The notes below the pieces were generated by a model that had not been told where the DNA came from, made no database searches, and saw nothing but the letters and a program-made list of their open reading frames with translations. From contig JBHGXS010000043.1 in NCBI GenBank assembly GCA_041920565.1, positions 45,749 to 109,748 on the forward strand: a stretch of 64,000 nucleotides of DNA, written 5' to 3'. This document shows positions 25,810 to 35,113 of this stretch, piece after piece (within the stretch, counting starts at the first letter, position 1; every line of letters begins with the position of its first letter). The stretch comes from JAGHKQ01 sp041920565. Its GTDB lineage: Bacteria > Bacillota > Bacilli > Bacillales > Bacillaceae_G. The position numbers were made by a program, and so were the translations under genes.

Positions 25810-25940
25810 ACTTAATCCTCTCTTAATGAAAGTCTGTTACCTATTCTTACTTATTGAATGCTTTCTATACGGATACTTATTAATTTTATTAAAAAACGAG
25901 CGGTTTGCCCAGCGTGTTTTTTTGTCCAAAAATAAAGAAA

Positions 25941-25974
25941 AAGAGCCGGGGATGACCGACTCTTTTTGGTTCTA
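25941..25974 (+). terminator. Hairpin with T run in the MFS-yumC gap
   Basis: AAAGAGCCGG / ACCGACTCTTT followed by T5. No plus-strand gene precedes it that I can support. A second hairpin, AGCATTTTC-GGTTA ... TAACC-TT-GAAAATGCT at about 26016-26063, also ends in T5. The gap holds nothing else. Confidence 0.5.
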
Positions 25975-26062
25975 TAATAAAATGAACATTTACCTGGAAT
26001 ATTTGAATGATGTCCAGCATTTTCGGTTAGTTTCCACTAAAAAATAACCTTGAAAATGCTTT

Positions 26063-27052
26063 TTAGAACATGCTGGAGCTGTGCATAGGTTGAACTTTCG
26101 CTTTTGGATCCATGTAAGCTTTCGCGTTGTTAACTGCTGTCGGCGCTTCACCGAAGCCGCAAGCGATTAATTTTACTTTTCCTTCGTACGTACAAATATC
26201 CCCTGCAGCGTAAACGCCTGGGATGTTGGTTTCCATTTTGGAGTTTACGACGATGCTGTTTTTCTCGATTTCAAGCCCCCAATCTTTGATTGGGCCTAAA
26301 GAAGAAACGAAGCCGTAGTTTACGATAACATCGTCTACATCCAATACGATTTTTTCTTCTGTTTTCACATTTTGGATGACAACTTGTTCAATATTGTCGT
26401 TCCCGATAAGCTCTACGGGTACATAAGGTGTTTTTACGTCTACTTTAGAGTTCATTAAGTTTTCTACGCTGTGCTCATGAGCGCGGAATTTATCGCGGCG
26501 ATGGATAATTGTCACTTGCTCTGCGATCGGCTCAAGCATAAGCGCCCAGTCTACTGCGGAGTCGCCGCCGCCGAATACTACAACCTTTTTACCCGCAAAT
26601 TTGTTCATATCATCTACGAAGTAATGAAGGTTTTTCTTTTCGTATCTCACAGCGTCTTCAAGCTCTAAACGGCGCGGTTGGAATGCACCATTGCCGGCTG
26701 TGATGATAACTGTTTTAGAGTAATGAGTATCTTTATTTGTCACAAGCTTGAACACGCCGTCCTCTTGTTTTTCTAGCGTTTGAACGGCTTCTTCTAAACA
26801 GATAGTCGGTTCGAACTTTCTCATTTGCTCCTTTAAGTTATCGATAAGCTCTTGGGCGCGAATTTTCGGGAAGCCAGCCACATCGTAAATGTACTTTTCA
26901 GGATATAATGCTGACAGCTGACCGCCAAGCTGCGGCAAGCTCTCGATAATTTTTACGCTCGCTTGTCTCATTCCGCCGTAGAAAGCGGTAAATAAGCCTG
27001 TCGGCCCCCCGCCGATAATCGTAATATCATACACTTTTTGGTTCTCAGTCAA
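26063..27052 (-). CDS. yumC: Ferredoxin-NADP reductase YumC
   Basis: A 329-residue thioredoxin-reductase-like FNR: FAD motif 'IIGGGPTGLFTAFYGG', NADPH motif 'VVFGGGDSAVDWAL' followed by 'HRRDKFRAHE', and 'GVYAAGDICTYEGKVKLIACGFGE'. There is no CxxC redox pair, which separates it from thioredoxin reductase. TTG start with AGGGGGAATA upstream. It reduces ferredoxin or flavodoxin and so may feed Fe-S enzymes. Confidence 0.95.
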   Translation of the reverse strand: MTENQKVYDITIIGGGPTGLFTAFYGGMRQASVKIIESLPQLGGQLSALYPEKYIYDVAGFPKIRAQELIDNLKEQMRKFEPTICLEEAVQTLEKQEDGVFKLVTNKDTHYSKTVIITAGNGAFQPRRLELEDAVRYEKKNLHYFVDDMNKFAGKKVVVFGGGDSAVDWALMLEPIAEQVTIIHRRDKFRAHEHSVENLMNSKVDVKTPYVPVELIGNDNIEQVVIQNVKTEEKIVLDVDDVIVNYGFVSSLGPIKDWGLEIEKNSIVVNSKMETNIPGVYAAGDICTYEGKVKLIACGFGEAPTAVNNAKAYMDPKAKVQPMHSSSMF

Positions 27053-27463
27053 AGCCTATTCCCCCTAGTTGGTACGAATTTCAACTAACTATCAGTGAAG
27101 ATGGAACTCCGCTGATAGAAGTTTCGTTTTCTCCATAAAAATGATACCACATTTCTTCAAAAAATACGCTAGGAAAAGAATAGAGAATATCCCTCTTTGT
27201 ATATAATTGCTGAAAATACAAAAAATAAGATGAATCTTCTATTCAGTGGAGATGGATAGTTGAGCCAACTAAATTTTTTGTCGTTTGTCCGCTTCAAAAA
27301 CTTTATTATCACAGAATACTGACAATTACAGATATGCTTGAAAAAAGAACAAAAAAGGACTAATATAGTGTAGGGATTATTTTAATTTTTTATGACAAAT
27401 TTCTTACAATATTTTAAACTTTATCCCGATGCAAAGTCGAAATTTGGCAAATTATAGCTACAC

Positions 27464-27481
27464 TCGTGATAAAGTGAACAA
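27464..27481. promoter_or_regulatory. Rex-like operator upstream of yumB (tentative)
   Basis: TCGTGATAAAGTGAACAA resembles the Rex consensus TTGTGA-N6-TCACAA: five of six bases in the left half but only four of six in the right. It lies 38 bp before a TATAAT at 27519-27524. The rest of the 494-bp gap shows no other feature. Confidence 0.3.
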
Positions 27482-27545
27482 TGTTTTATTCGGCAATATT
27501 TTTTATTCTTCCACTTACTATAATATAAAGAGGGTTGTGATTAGG

Positions 27546-28754
27546 GTGAGAAAGCCAAAAATTGTTATTCTTGGTGCTGGCTACGGTGGAATGATTACTA
27601 CTGTACGTCTTCAAAAAATGTTATCCGTGAACGAAGCGGACATCACGTTAGTAAACAACAACAGCTATCATTATCAAGCAACTTGGCTGCATGAAAACGC
27701 AGCAGGAACATTGCATCATGACAAAACTCGCATCGAAATCCGCGATGTAATTGACTCCAGCAAAGTGAACTTCGTACAAGACACTGTAGTGGAAATCAAA
27801 CCGCAAGAAAAGCGCGTTATCTTGGCAAACGGCGAGTTAGAGTATGATTACTTAGTAGTAGGCTTAGGTTTCGAATCTGAGACCTTCGGCATTAAAGGTT
27901 TGAAAGAACATGCATTCTCTATCGGAAACATCAATGCGGCCCGTCAAATCCGCGACCATATCGAGTACATGTTTTCGTTATATCCAACAGAAAGACGCGA
28001 AGAGCTATTAACAATCGTTGTCGGCGGTGCAGGATTTACAGGCATCGAGTTTGTTGGCGAGTTAGCGAACCGTGTTCCTGAATTATGCGCAGAGTACGAT
28101 ATCGATCGTGAAAAAGTACGCATCATCTGTGTGGAAGCTGCGCCAATGGTATTGCCTGGATTCGATCCGGAGCTAGTGGATTACGCAGTAAACCACTTAC
28201 AAAAGAAAGGCGTAGAATTCCGCATCGGTACAGCAATTAAAGAATGTACAGAAGAAGGAATCATCGTAGCGAAAGATGATAAAGTAGAAGAAATTAAAGC
28301 AGCAACAGTGGTATGGGCTGCGGGCGTTCGCGGTAACTCACTTGTTGAGCAATCCGGCTTTGAAGCAATGCGCGGCCGCGTAAAAGTAGATGAGTTCTTA
28401 CGCGCCCCTGGTCATGATGATGTGTTCATCGTAGGTGACGCAGCATTAATCTTCAACCCTGAAAACGATCGTCCATATCCGCCAACTGCACAAATCGCGA
28501 TTCAAGAAGGCTACACTTGCGCGAAAAACCTTGCAGTTCTTGTTCGCGGCAAAGGCGAAATGGAAAAATTCGTGTTCGACAACAAAGGTACAGTTTGTTC
28601 TTTAGGCCACGACGACGCAATCGGCGTTGTATTCGGCAAAAAGCTGACTGGCTGGAAAGCTTCCTTCATGAAAAAAGTAATCGACAACCGTTACTTGTTC
28701 TTGCTTGGCGGACCGCTTTTAGTATTGAAAAAAGGCAAATTGAAAATGTTTTAA
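27546..28754 (+). CDS. yumB: Type II NADH dehydrogenase-like protein YumB
   Basis: 402 residues with FAD motif 'IVILGAGYGGMITTVRLQ', NAD motif 'IVVGGAGFTGIEFVGELA' and 'VFIVGDAALI'. The C-terminal amphipathic region 'DNRYLFLLGGPLLVLKKGKLKMF' suggests membrane attachment. GTG at 27546 follows AAAGAGGG; the reading frame extends upstream without a better start. It is divergent from yumC. Confidence 0.93.
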   Translation: MRKPKIVILGAGYGGMITTVRLQKMLSVNEADITLVNNNSYHYQATWLHENAAGTLHHDKTRIEIRDVIDSSKVNFVQDTVVEIKPQEKRVILANGELEYDYLVVGLGFESETFGIKGLKEHAFSIGNINAARQIRDHIEYMFSLYPTERREELLTIVVGGAGFTGIEFVGELANRVPELCAEYDIDREKVRIICVEAAPMVLPGFDPELVDYAVNHLQKKGVEFRIGTAIKECTEEGIIVAKDDKVEEIKAATVVWAAGVRGNSLVEQSGFEAMRGRVKVDEFLRAPGHDDVFIVGDAALIFNPENDRPYPPTAQIAIQEGYTCAKNLAVLVRGKGEMEKFVFDNKGTVCSLGHDDAIGVVFGKKLTGWKASFMKKVIDNRYLFLLGGPLLVLKKGKLKMF

Positions 28755-28762
28755 TACAATCG

Positions 28763-28800
28763 GAGCAAAAACAGTTTAGGCTGTTTTTGCTCTTTTCTTT
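28763..28800 (+). terminator. yumB terminator
   Basis: A 12-bp perfect stem, GAGCAAAAACAG / CTGTTTTTGCTC, then TTTTCTTT. Confidence 0.9.
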
Positions 28801-28809
28801 AGGCTTGAT

Positions 28810-28848
28810 AGGGATTTGGCCGATATAATTGCAAAAATGGCCGAGTTC
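28810..28848 (+). repeat. Phased repeat, subfamily B (short copy)
   Basis: GATTTGGCCGATATAATTG, followed by a second partial unit AAAATGGCCGAG. It matches the units at 9437-9535. It lies between the yumB terminator and the Nudix gene. Confidence 0.5.
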
Positions 28849-28887
28849 ACGAACACAGCTTTCCTTTATGAAAAAGCAGGTGAGACG

Positions 28888-29370
28888 ATGAGCAAAAGAG
28901 GAAACATATGGTTGGCTGTCAGCGGTTTGGTCATAACGGAAGACGGACGCTGGCTCGTAGTAAAGAAAAAGTACGGCGGTTTAAAAGGAAAATGGTCGCT
29001 TCCGGCGGGATTTGTCAATGCGAATGAAACCATCGACCAAGCGGTGCTGAGGGAAGTAAAAGAAGAAACTGGGATTGAAGCGGACATACTGAGAGTCATC
29101 GGCATTCGTTCCGGCGTCATTCGAAATGAAATAAGCGATAATATGATTATATTTTTATTAAAGCCAAAGCATGAAAACATCCTGCTTCAAGAGTTGGAGT
29201 TATCCGAAGGTGCGTTCCTGCATCCTGACGAGATTGTACATGACGAAGATGCATCGGTTTTGCTTCAATATTTACTGAAAGCGCTGCTGAAGCAGTCTTT
29301 ACAAATGAAGACAGACGTAAATCCGGGAGATCATTTCGGCTACACCTCCTATCATTTATTTCTTCCATAA
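28888..29370 (+). CDS. Nudix hydrolase
   Basis: 160 residues with a complete Nudix box: G-x5-E-x7-REVKEETGI in 'GFVNANETIDQAVLREVKEETGI'. The substrate is unknown. The AGGTGAG site at 28878-28884 places the ATG at 28888; the upstream in-frame codons overlap the repeat and are unlikely to be coding. Confidence 0.88.
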   Translation: MSKRGNIWLAVSGLVITEDGRWLVVKKKYGGLKGKWSLPAGFVNANETIDQAVLREVKEETGIEADILRVIGIRSGVIRNEISDNMIIFLLKPKHENILLQELELSEGAFLHPDEIVHDEDASVLLQYLLKALLKQSLQMKTDVNPGDHFGYTSYHLFLP

Positions 29371-29436
29371 AGAAGAATTGACGATTTCCGACACGGTCTT
29401 GTACACTTAAAGGGAGTTCAAGTAGGGGGAAGAGAA

Positions 29437-29754
29437 ATGAGTATACCGGTATTGTTGATTTCCATGATGTTGTTTTTAGTTCTGTTCTTCGGAATCGGAT
29501 TTTTGTTAAATATGATTTTGCGTGCAACATGGGTAATGGTTGTGTTATATCCGGTTGTATGTGCTTTTATTATTGATAAAGTAAGCGTTACCGACTATTT
29601 TTTTGACACAAGCAAGGCGTTTGCATCCTTAAAGCACGGGTTGCTCAATCTTGGACAAGCGGACATGATTATTTTGACGACAGGATTGGTCGGGGCCATT
29701 TTATCCGGCGTTACCATAAAAATGCTTCGTCAAAGAGGATATCAAATGTTTTAA
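29437..29754 (+). CDS. yuiB: YuiB family membrane protein
   Basis: 105 residues with three hydrophobic segments ('VLLISMMLFLVLFFGIGFLL', 'ATWVMVVLYPVVCAFII', 'MIILTTGLVGAILSGVTI'). It matches the YuiB family by start and position near yumB. Function unknown. GGGGGAAG precedes the ATG. Confidence 0.82.
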   Translation: MSIPVLLISMMLFLVLFFGIGFLLNMILRATWVMVVLYPVVCAFIIDKVSVTDYFFDTSKAFASLKHGLLNLGQADMIILTTGLVGAILSGVTIKMLRQRGYQMF

Positions 29755-29779
29755 ACTCCCGTTTTGCGGGAGTTTTTTT
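29753..29779 (+). terminator. yuiB terminator
   Basis: AAACTCCCG / CGGGAGTTT with T7. Confidence 0.9.
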
Positions 29780-29978
29780 CTTTTGAAGTGACAGCATTGT
29801 TACAAGCGGCATGAGAATTCTTACATTATAAGCTGGAGGTTTTTTCTGTATTTTTGCTCTTATTTGCAGAAATTTAACTAAATTTAGTATGTTTTGAAGG
29901 GATTCCCTCTTTGTATCTCGAAATTTATTTTCTGAAAGTTCCGTCATATTGGCGAAACAAAATTTTAGGGGGGTACAT

Positions 29979-31880
29979 ATGGGAAAGAAGAGAAAATGTA
30001 AATCAAGTTATCTTATGGCATCACTGGTCATGAGTGGTCTAGTTGTGCTGACTTCATTCGGAGATACAATTGTTTCAAATGCTTCAGCAGCATACGCCGC
30101 GGAAATCCAGTCTAATTCGCTGCAAGATGCATTCATGGATGCGGCAAAAGAATTTAATGTTCCTGAAAGCATTCTGTTATCAGTCTCTTACAATGTGTCA
30201 AGATGGGAGTCCCACAATGGAAAACCAAGTACTTCAGGAGGCTATGGTCCGATGCACTTGACGGATTTGGATGTAAGCGATGATGGGAAAGGGGACGAGT
30301 ATCAGCCGATTGTCACGCTTGACGAGAATTATATAGGCAATCATACGGTGGAAGCGGCTGCAAAGCTGTTAAACGTCGAACCTGATGTATTAAAGAAAGA
30401 TCCGGTGCAAAATATTCGGGGGGCTGCGGCGCTTCTGGCGCAATACGCACGTGATACAACAGGCAAGGTACCTGCGAATGAACAAGATTGGTATGGTGCG
30501 GTTGTCAAATACAGCGGCTCTGGCGAAGAAGCTGTTGCTCAGGACTTCGCTGACCAAGTGTACAAGTCGATTAATGAAGGGGCCATTCATATAACTGCAG
30601 AGGGACAAAAAGTACAGTTGAAGCCGAAGCAAGTGCAGCCGAATTATGAAACTGCAAAACCGCTCAAGCTGCGTAGAACAAACCAAAATGGCGCCGATTG
30701 TCCGCGAAATCTATCTTGCAGCTTTATGCCGGCATTTTATGAGCAAAAGAGCGAAAATCCAGGAAACTACAGCAACTATGACGTGGCTGACCGGCCTAAC
30801 TTCGGTCCGGACATTCGCTATATTGTTATTCATGACACGGAAGTCAGCTATGATGGAACAATCAAGCTGTTTGCGAATCCTTACTCTGCTTCCGCACAAT
30901 ATGTCATTCGCTCTTCTGACGGAGAGGTAGCACAAATGGTAGATAACAAAGATGTGGCTTGGCATGCGGGCAACTGGTACTTTAATATGCATTCTATTGG
31001 AATCGAGCACGAAGGATATGCAATGGAAGGGGCATCCTGGTACAGTGAACCGATGTATCGTGCTTCCGCAAAGCTTGTTCGTTACTTGGCGAAGAAATAC
31101 GATATCCCTCTCGATCGTGCCCATATTATCGGACACGAGGAGGTTCCGGGATTATCTCCGACGCGTCAGACAGCTATGCATTCAGATCCGGGACCGTTTT
31201 GGGATTGGGAGCACTATGTGCAACTGTTGGGAGCGCCGATTACCCCTAAAGGCGGAAAAGATGAGATTATAACATTCAAACCTCACTTTGAAACGAACGA
31301 ACAGGTCATTAGCGATGCGAATCCGACTGTCCAGTCTTCTAATTTCGTTTATTTGTACCAAGAGCCGAGCTTTGATGCACCGTTGTTTGACGAGCCTGCA
31401 CTTCCGGGAGAAGGAAGCCGACAAGGATTGGATTGGGGCGACAAAGCAAAAGCGGGACAAACCTTCTATTTAGCTGAAAGCAAAGGAGATTGGGATGCTA
31501 TCTGGTACGGAGGGAAAAAAGCTTGGTTTTATAATCCGAAAGATCGCTATACCGTTCGCAGTAAGGGGATGGTTATCACGCCAAAACAAGGAAAGAAAGA
31601 AATTCCGGTATACGGAGGAGCTTATCCGGAAGCTTCAGCATATCCAGAAGGTGTAACTCCAAGAGCTGTTACTCCGCTGCAATATACAATTCCGGAAGGA
31701 CAGTTTTACGTAGCTGCCGAGAAGGTGAAGAGTGATTTCTATAATGCAACAGTTTACACGAAGGATCCATACGGTGTTCATAAGATGGTGTATGGAGAAG
31801 ATGAGTATTATCGAATTCATTTTAATCATCGATATGCATTTGTTAAAGCATCCGATGTGAATGTAGTTTCACAAAAATAA
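29979..31880 (+). CDS. Secreted N-acetylmuramoyl-L-alanine amidase
   Basis: 633 residues. A signal peptide ends near 'SNASAAYAAE'. Residues about 40-200 form a helical N-terminal region ('GGYGPMHLTDLDV...' resembles a lysozyme-like helper domain). An Amidase_2 domain (about 280-430) has zinc ligands in 'YIVIHDTE', 'IIGHEEVPG' and 'HSDPGPFWDW'. The C-terminal 200 residues contain SH3-like cell-wall segments ('LAESKGDWDAIWYGGKKAWF'). AGGGGGG fixes the ATG at 29979, not 29949. It cleaves the amide bond between muramic acid and the stem peptide. Confidence 0.88.
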   Translation: MGKKRKCKSSYLMASLVMSGLVVLTSFGDTIVSNASAAYAAEIQSNSLQDAFMDAAKEFNVPESILLSVSYNVSRWESHNGKPSTSGGYGPMHLTDLDVSDDGKGDEYQPIVTLDENYIGNHTVEAAAKLLNVEPDVLKKDPVQNIRGAAALLAQYARDTTGKVPANEQDWYGAVVKYSGSGEEAVAQDFADQVYKSINEGAIHITAEGQKVQLKPKQVQPNYETAKPLKLRRTNQNGADCPRNLSCSFMPAFYEQKSENPGNYSNYDVADRPNFGPDIRYIVIHDTEVSYDGTIKLFANPYSASAQYVIRSSDGEVAQMVDNKDVAWHAGNWYFNMHSIGIEHEGYAMEGASWYSEPMYRASAKLVRYLAKKYDIPLDRAHIIGHEEVPGLSPTRQTAMHSDPGPFWDWEHYVQLLGAPITPKGGKDEIITFKPHFETNEQVISDANPTVQSSNFVYLYQEPSFDAPLFDEPALPGEGSRQGLDWGDKAKAGQTFYLAESKGDWDAIWYGGKKAWFYNPKDRYTVRSKGMVITPKQGKKEIPVYGGAYPEASAYPEGVTPRAVTPLQYTIPEGQFYVAAEKVKSDFYNATVYTKDPYGVHKMVYGEDEYYRIHFNHRYAFVKASDVNVVSQK

Positions 31881-31892
31881 ATAAAATACGTT

Positions 31893-31959
31893 TCCTTGGG
31901 TGAATAGGTATCCGTTACAATTTTTCATTGTAAAAATACCAATCACTCAAGGTTTTTTT
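31893..31959 (+). terminator. Long terminator hairpin after the amidase gene
   Basis: CCTTGGGTGA ... TCACTCAAGG outer stem, GGTAT/ATACC middle and TTACAA/TTGTAA inner stem, then T7. It is unusually long for a terminator. Confidence 0.85.
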
Positions 31960-32210
31960 ACATTTCATTAAAAATCTCATACACAAAATATATCTCTTAA
32001 TCCCCTTATACGGATCGTATTTCCCCAGCAGGCGCATCCTATTTTTTTAGGAACTCTAAAAAATATTGAATTTCATATAAAATAAAATTTTATTACAATA
32101 ACAAACAAAAACGCTTGCACATATAGACGTATAAAAATAAAACCTTTAAATAAAATATATGTATTCTAGACCAAGTAACAACAGGAATAGAATAACAGGA
32201 GGAGAAAAGA

Positions 32211-32563
32211 TGAAAAAGCTCATCTCTTTCGATTTTTGAAAAAAATGGTAAAGTGTTAATGGTAGTAGTAACTGTCATGCCGGCTGTGGGATTGATGATC
32301 TCCCTCGGCAAGTTAATTACGATAATTAGCAGAGATGTCATAATTTGCGCAAGCGGTCGCAAGAATTATGGAAGATATCGATTGAGGTATCAGCATGTAT
32401 TGTTCGTCACAGCAATCGGCGGTTCTTGGGCAAAGGAACGTGCGGGCGATTTGCAGCACTGGTCGCATTCATGTTAATCAACCGCATTACAGGCTCTATC
32501 TTTGGTGTAAGCGGAGATATGCTGGCTGATTCGAAAGCGACAGTAACTTCTATTTCCACTTAA
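32211..32563 (+). pseudogene. 5' fragment of a PTS glucose/maltose-type EIIBC permease
   Basis: After AGGAGGAGA the sequence reads 'MKKLISFDF', then a stop. In other frames follow 'GKVLMVVVTVMPAVGLMIS', 'LFVTAIGGSWAKERAG', 'AALVAFMLINRITGSIFG' and 'SGDMLADSKATVTSIS', ending in TAA. These blocks in this order are the N-terminus of the EIIC domain of glucose/maltose PTS permeases (normally over 500 residues). At least three frame changes separate them and the rest of the gene is missing. Confidence 0.75.
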
Positions 32564-32619
32564 CGGAAGAAAGAAAAAAAGCGAAACTCTGGATAGTAAA
32601 GAGCTTCCTTCTTTTCATA

Positions 32620-32697
32620 AGTTTATAAGACATGTAGAGTTTTATGCAGCGTTATTGAAGTATCCTTTTCAAGTTTTGAAGATGGTAAATGTTTGAA
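32620..32697 (+). other. Open C-terminal peptide, unassigned
   Basis: One frame reads 'SKELPSFHKFIRHVEFYAA' and 'LLKYPFQVLKMVNV' before a stop. The composition looks coding, but there is no start or ribosome binding site. It may be the 3' stump of another decayed gene. I do not recognise the family. Confidence 0.25.
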
Positions 32698-32816
32698 TAG
32701 GGGTATGTTTTTATACAGCGAAAAGCATATTATTTCTCCCCCTCTTTACGGTACCGGCCCCGCCTACGCCAAATACCTCGATAGCCACCCGTGCTATCCA
32801 ACCCATAATCATCATA

Positions 32817-32832
32817 ACAGAAAGCGCTTACA
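32817..32832. promoter_or_regulatory. cre-like catabolite repression site
   Basis: CAGAAAGCGCTTACAA closely fits the CcpA cre consensus (WTGNAANCGNWNNCW), with the palindromic core AAGCGCTT. On the minus strand it is followed by a short reading frame starting 'MMIMGWIARVAIEVFG', which stops after about 33 residues and may be the start of another lost gene. On the plus strand no gene follows until thiC. Confidence 0.55.
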
Positions 32833-33117
32833 ATGTAAAGAGGCACTATAATTCTGTTATAAAAATTTATAGGTTAAAATGTATAAAAATTCATTTAATT
32901 TTAGCGTGTTCATTATCGGGATTTATGGTTTTCTTGAACTGTCATGAAGTGTACTTGCGGTGGCTATGTAAATTTTATGCATTCTTGTTATATAAAATTG
33001 TAAATGTTTTGAGAAAGAAGGAACAGCACTGCTCGTCCAGAATGGTTCGCACAAAAAAAGTTCTTGCGCGGTTTGGAATAATGTGCTAAGTTTTTAGCAT
33101 AATTAAATATTGCTAGT

Positions 33118-33218
33118 TTCTACTAGGGGAGCCCAATGAATTGGGCTGAGAGAAGAGTAGCCGCTCTTTGACCCTTTGAACCTGATCTGGATTATACCAG
33201 CGTAGGGAAGTAGTGAGG
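33118..33218 (+). ncRNA. TPP riboswitch (THI element)
   Basis: The conserved blocks are present: GGGGAGCCCA ... GGGCTGAGAG near the 5' side, 'ACCCTTTGAACCTGATCTGG' in the core and 'ACCAGCGTAGGGAAGT' at the 3' side. This aptamer binds thiamine pyrophosphate. It precedes a terminator and thiC, so it should shut off thiC when TPP is plentiful. Confidence 0.97.
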
Positions 33219-33257
33219 GAAAGACTATGTTTTTATATCTTTCTTTTCTGCCTATCC

Positions 33258-33290
33258 CATCGGGTTCTGTTACAGAGCCCGATTTTTTAT
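33258..33290 (+). terminator. Riboswitch-controlled terminator before thiC
   Basis: TCGGGTTCTG-TTA-CAGAGCCCGA followed by T6, 40 bases after the TPP aptamer and 47 before the thiC start. Confidence 0.9.
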
Positions 33291-33337
33291 TTGGTGTAGC
33301 TTCAGGTCAAATCCAAATTTTAAGGAGGAGACATTCC

Positions 33338-35113
33338 GTGACAAGAAACAAAGAAGTTTCTATTTCGTTGAAGAAGCAGTTTACCGGCAGCAAAAAAGTG
33401 TATGTGGAAGGAAAAAGACCGGACATTCGGGTTCCGATGAGGGAGATTCAATTAAGTCCCACTACGGGATCTTTCGGAACGGAGGAAAACAAGCCTGTTC
33501 GAGTGTATGACACAAGCGGTCCGTATACAGATCCTGAGCATGCGGTGGATATTCGGAAGGGACTGCCGGCGCTAAGACAAAAGTGGATTGCAGAAAGAGG
33601 AGATGTAGAAGAGTACGAAGGGCGGGAAATTAAGCCGGAAGATAACGGCTATTCATTGGGGGATCCAAGAGCAAAGCTTGATGTGTTCCCCCGTGCAAAT
33701 AGAAAACCGTTACGTGCAAAGAAAGGAAAAATCGTAACGCAAATGCATTATGCAAAACAAGGAATCATTACGCCAGAGATGGAGTTCATTGCGATTCGGG
33801 AAAACATGGATCCCGAGTTTGTGAGAAAAGAAGTGGCAGCGGGCCGAGCCATTATTCCATCCAATATTAATCATCCGGAAAGCGAACCAATGATTATCGG
33901 GCGAAACTTTCATGTGAAAATTAACGCGAACATCGGGAACTCAGCCGTAAGTTCTTCGATTGAAGAAGAAGTGGAAAAGATGACGTGGGCAACCCGTTGG
34001 GGAGCTGATACGATTATGGATTTGTCCACTGGAAAGAATATACATACAACACGAGAATGGATTATTCGAAATTCTCCTGTTCCGGTTGGTACGGTCCCGA
34101 TCTATCAAGCTCTTGAAAAGGTAAAGGGGATTGCTGAAAATTTAACATGGGAAGTGTATCGGGATACGTTAATCGAACAAGCCGAACAAGGAGTAGATTA
34201 CTTTACCATTCATGCAGGAGTGCTGCTTCGTTACATTCCGCTGACTGCGAAGAGAATGACAGGAATTGTATCCCGCGGCGGTTCTATTATGGCGCAGTGG
34301 TGCTTGGCGCATCATCAAGAAAATTTCCTGTATACGCATTTTGAAGAGATTTGTGAGATTCTCAAAACCTATGATATTGCCGTATCGCTTGGAGACGGGC
34401 TGCGTCCCGGTTCCATTGCCGATGCCAATGATGAAGCGCAGTTTGCAGAACTGGAAACGCTCGGAGAACTGACAAAAATAGCATGGAAGCACGATGTACA
34501 AGTCATGATTGAGGGACCAGGTCACATCCCGATGCATTTAATTAAAGAAAATGTAGATAAACAGATGGAGATTTGCCAAGAAGCTCCTTTCTACACATTA
34601 GGTCCGCTGACGACGGATATTGCACCGGGGTATGATCATATTACTTCAGCAATTGGTGCGGCAATGATTGGCTGGTTCGGCACGGCCATGCTTTGTTATG
34701 TGACGCCGAAAGAACATCTAGGGTTACCGAATAAAGAGGATGTCCGCGAAGGTGTCATTGCCTATAAGATCGCGGCACATGCCGCGGATTTAGCTAAAGG
34801 TCATCCGGGAGCGCAGCAAAGAGATGATGCCCTTTCAAAGGCACGCTTCGAATTCCGTTGGAACGATCAATTCAATTTATCTCTAGATCCGGAACGAGCA
34901 AGAGAGTATCATGATGAAACGCTTCCGGCTGAAGGAGCCAAAACAGCTCATTTCTGCTCCATGTGCGGTCCAAAGTTCTGTTCGATGAGAATTTCCCAGG
35001 ATATCCGGAATATGGCTCAAGCAGGAGAAATGAGTGTAGAAGAGGTCATCGATAAAGGGATGAAGGAGAAAGCAGAGGAGTTTGTCGCAAATGGATCCGA
35101 ACTCTACAAATGA
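33338..35113 (+). CDS. thiC: Phosphomethylpyrimidine synthase ThiC
   Basis: A 591-residue radical SAM enzyme converting aminoimidazole ribotide to HMP phosphate for thiamine. The C-terminal cluster motif C-x2-C-x4-C is in 'HFCSMCGPKFCSM'; 'GIVSRGGSIMAQWCL' and 'EGPGHIPMHLI' are conserved core blocks. AAGGAGGAG at 33322-33330 places GTG at 33338; the frame upstream runs through the terminator and is not coding. The 3' end overlaps a small ORF. Confidence 0.97.
   Translation: MTRNKEVSISLKKQFTGSKKVYVEGKRPDIRVPMREIQLSPTTGSFGTEENKPVRVYDTSGPYTDPEHAVDIRKGLPALRQKWIAERGDVEEYEGREIKPEDNGYSLGDPRAKLDVFPRANRKPLRAKKGKIVTQMHYAKQGIITPEMEFIAIRENMDPEFVRKEVAAGRAIIPSNINHPESEPMIIGRNFHVKINANIGNSAVSSSIEEEVEKMTWATRWGADTIMDLSTGKNIHTTREWIIRNSPVPVGTVPIYQALEKVKGIAENLTWEVYRDTLIEQAEQGVDYFTIHAGVLLRYIPLTAKRMTGIVSRGGSIMAQWCLAHHQENFLYTHFEEICEILKTYDIAVSLGDGLRPGSIADANDEAQFAELETLGELTKIAWKHDVQVMIEGPGHIPMHLIKENVDKQMEICQEAPFYTLGPLTTDIAPGYDHITSAIGAAMIGWFGTAMLCYVTPKEHLGLPNKEDVREGVIAYKIAAHAADLAKGHPGAQQRDDALSKARFEFRWNDQFNLSLDPERAREYHDETLPAEGAKTAHFCSMCGPKFCSMRISQDIRNMAQAGEMSVEEVIDKGMKEKAEEFVANGSELYK

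Noticed and set aside
25826..26047. 73-codon ORF in the MFS-yumC gap
   Set aside because: It runs through a terminator hairpin, has no ribosome binding site and no recognisable similarity.
27429..27545. Longer N-terminus of YumB
   Set aside because: This stretch contains the probable -10 element and no ribosome binding site.
33227..33337. Longer N-terminus of ThiC
   Set aside because: The frame runs through the riboswitch terminator; AAGGAGGAG supports GTG at 33338.
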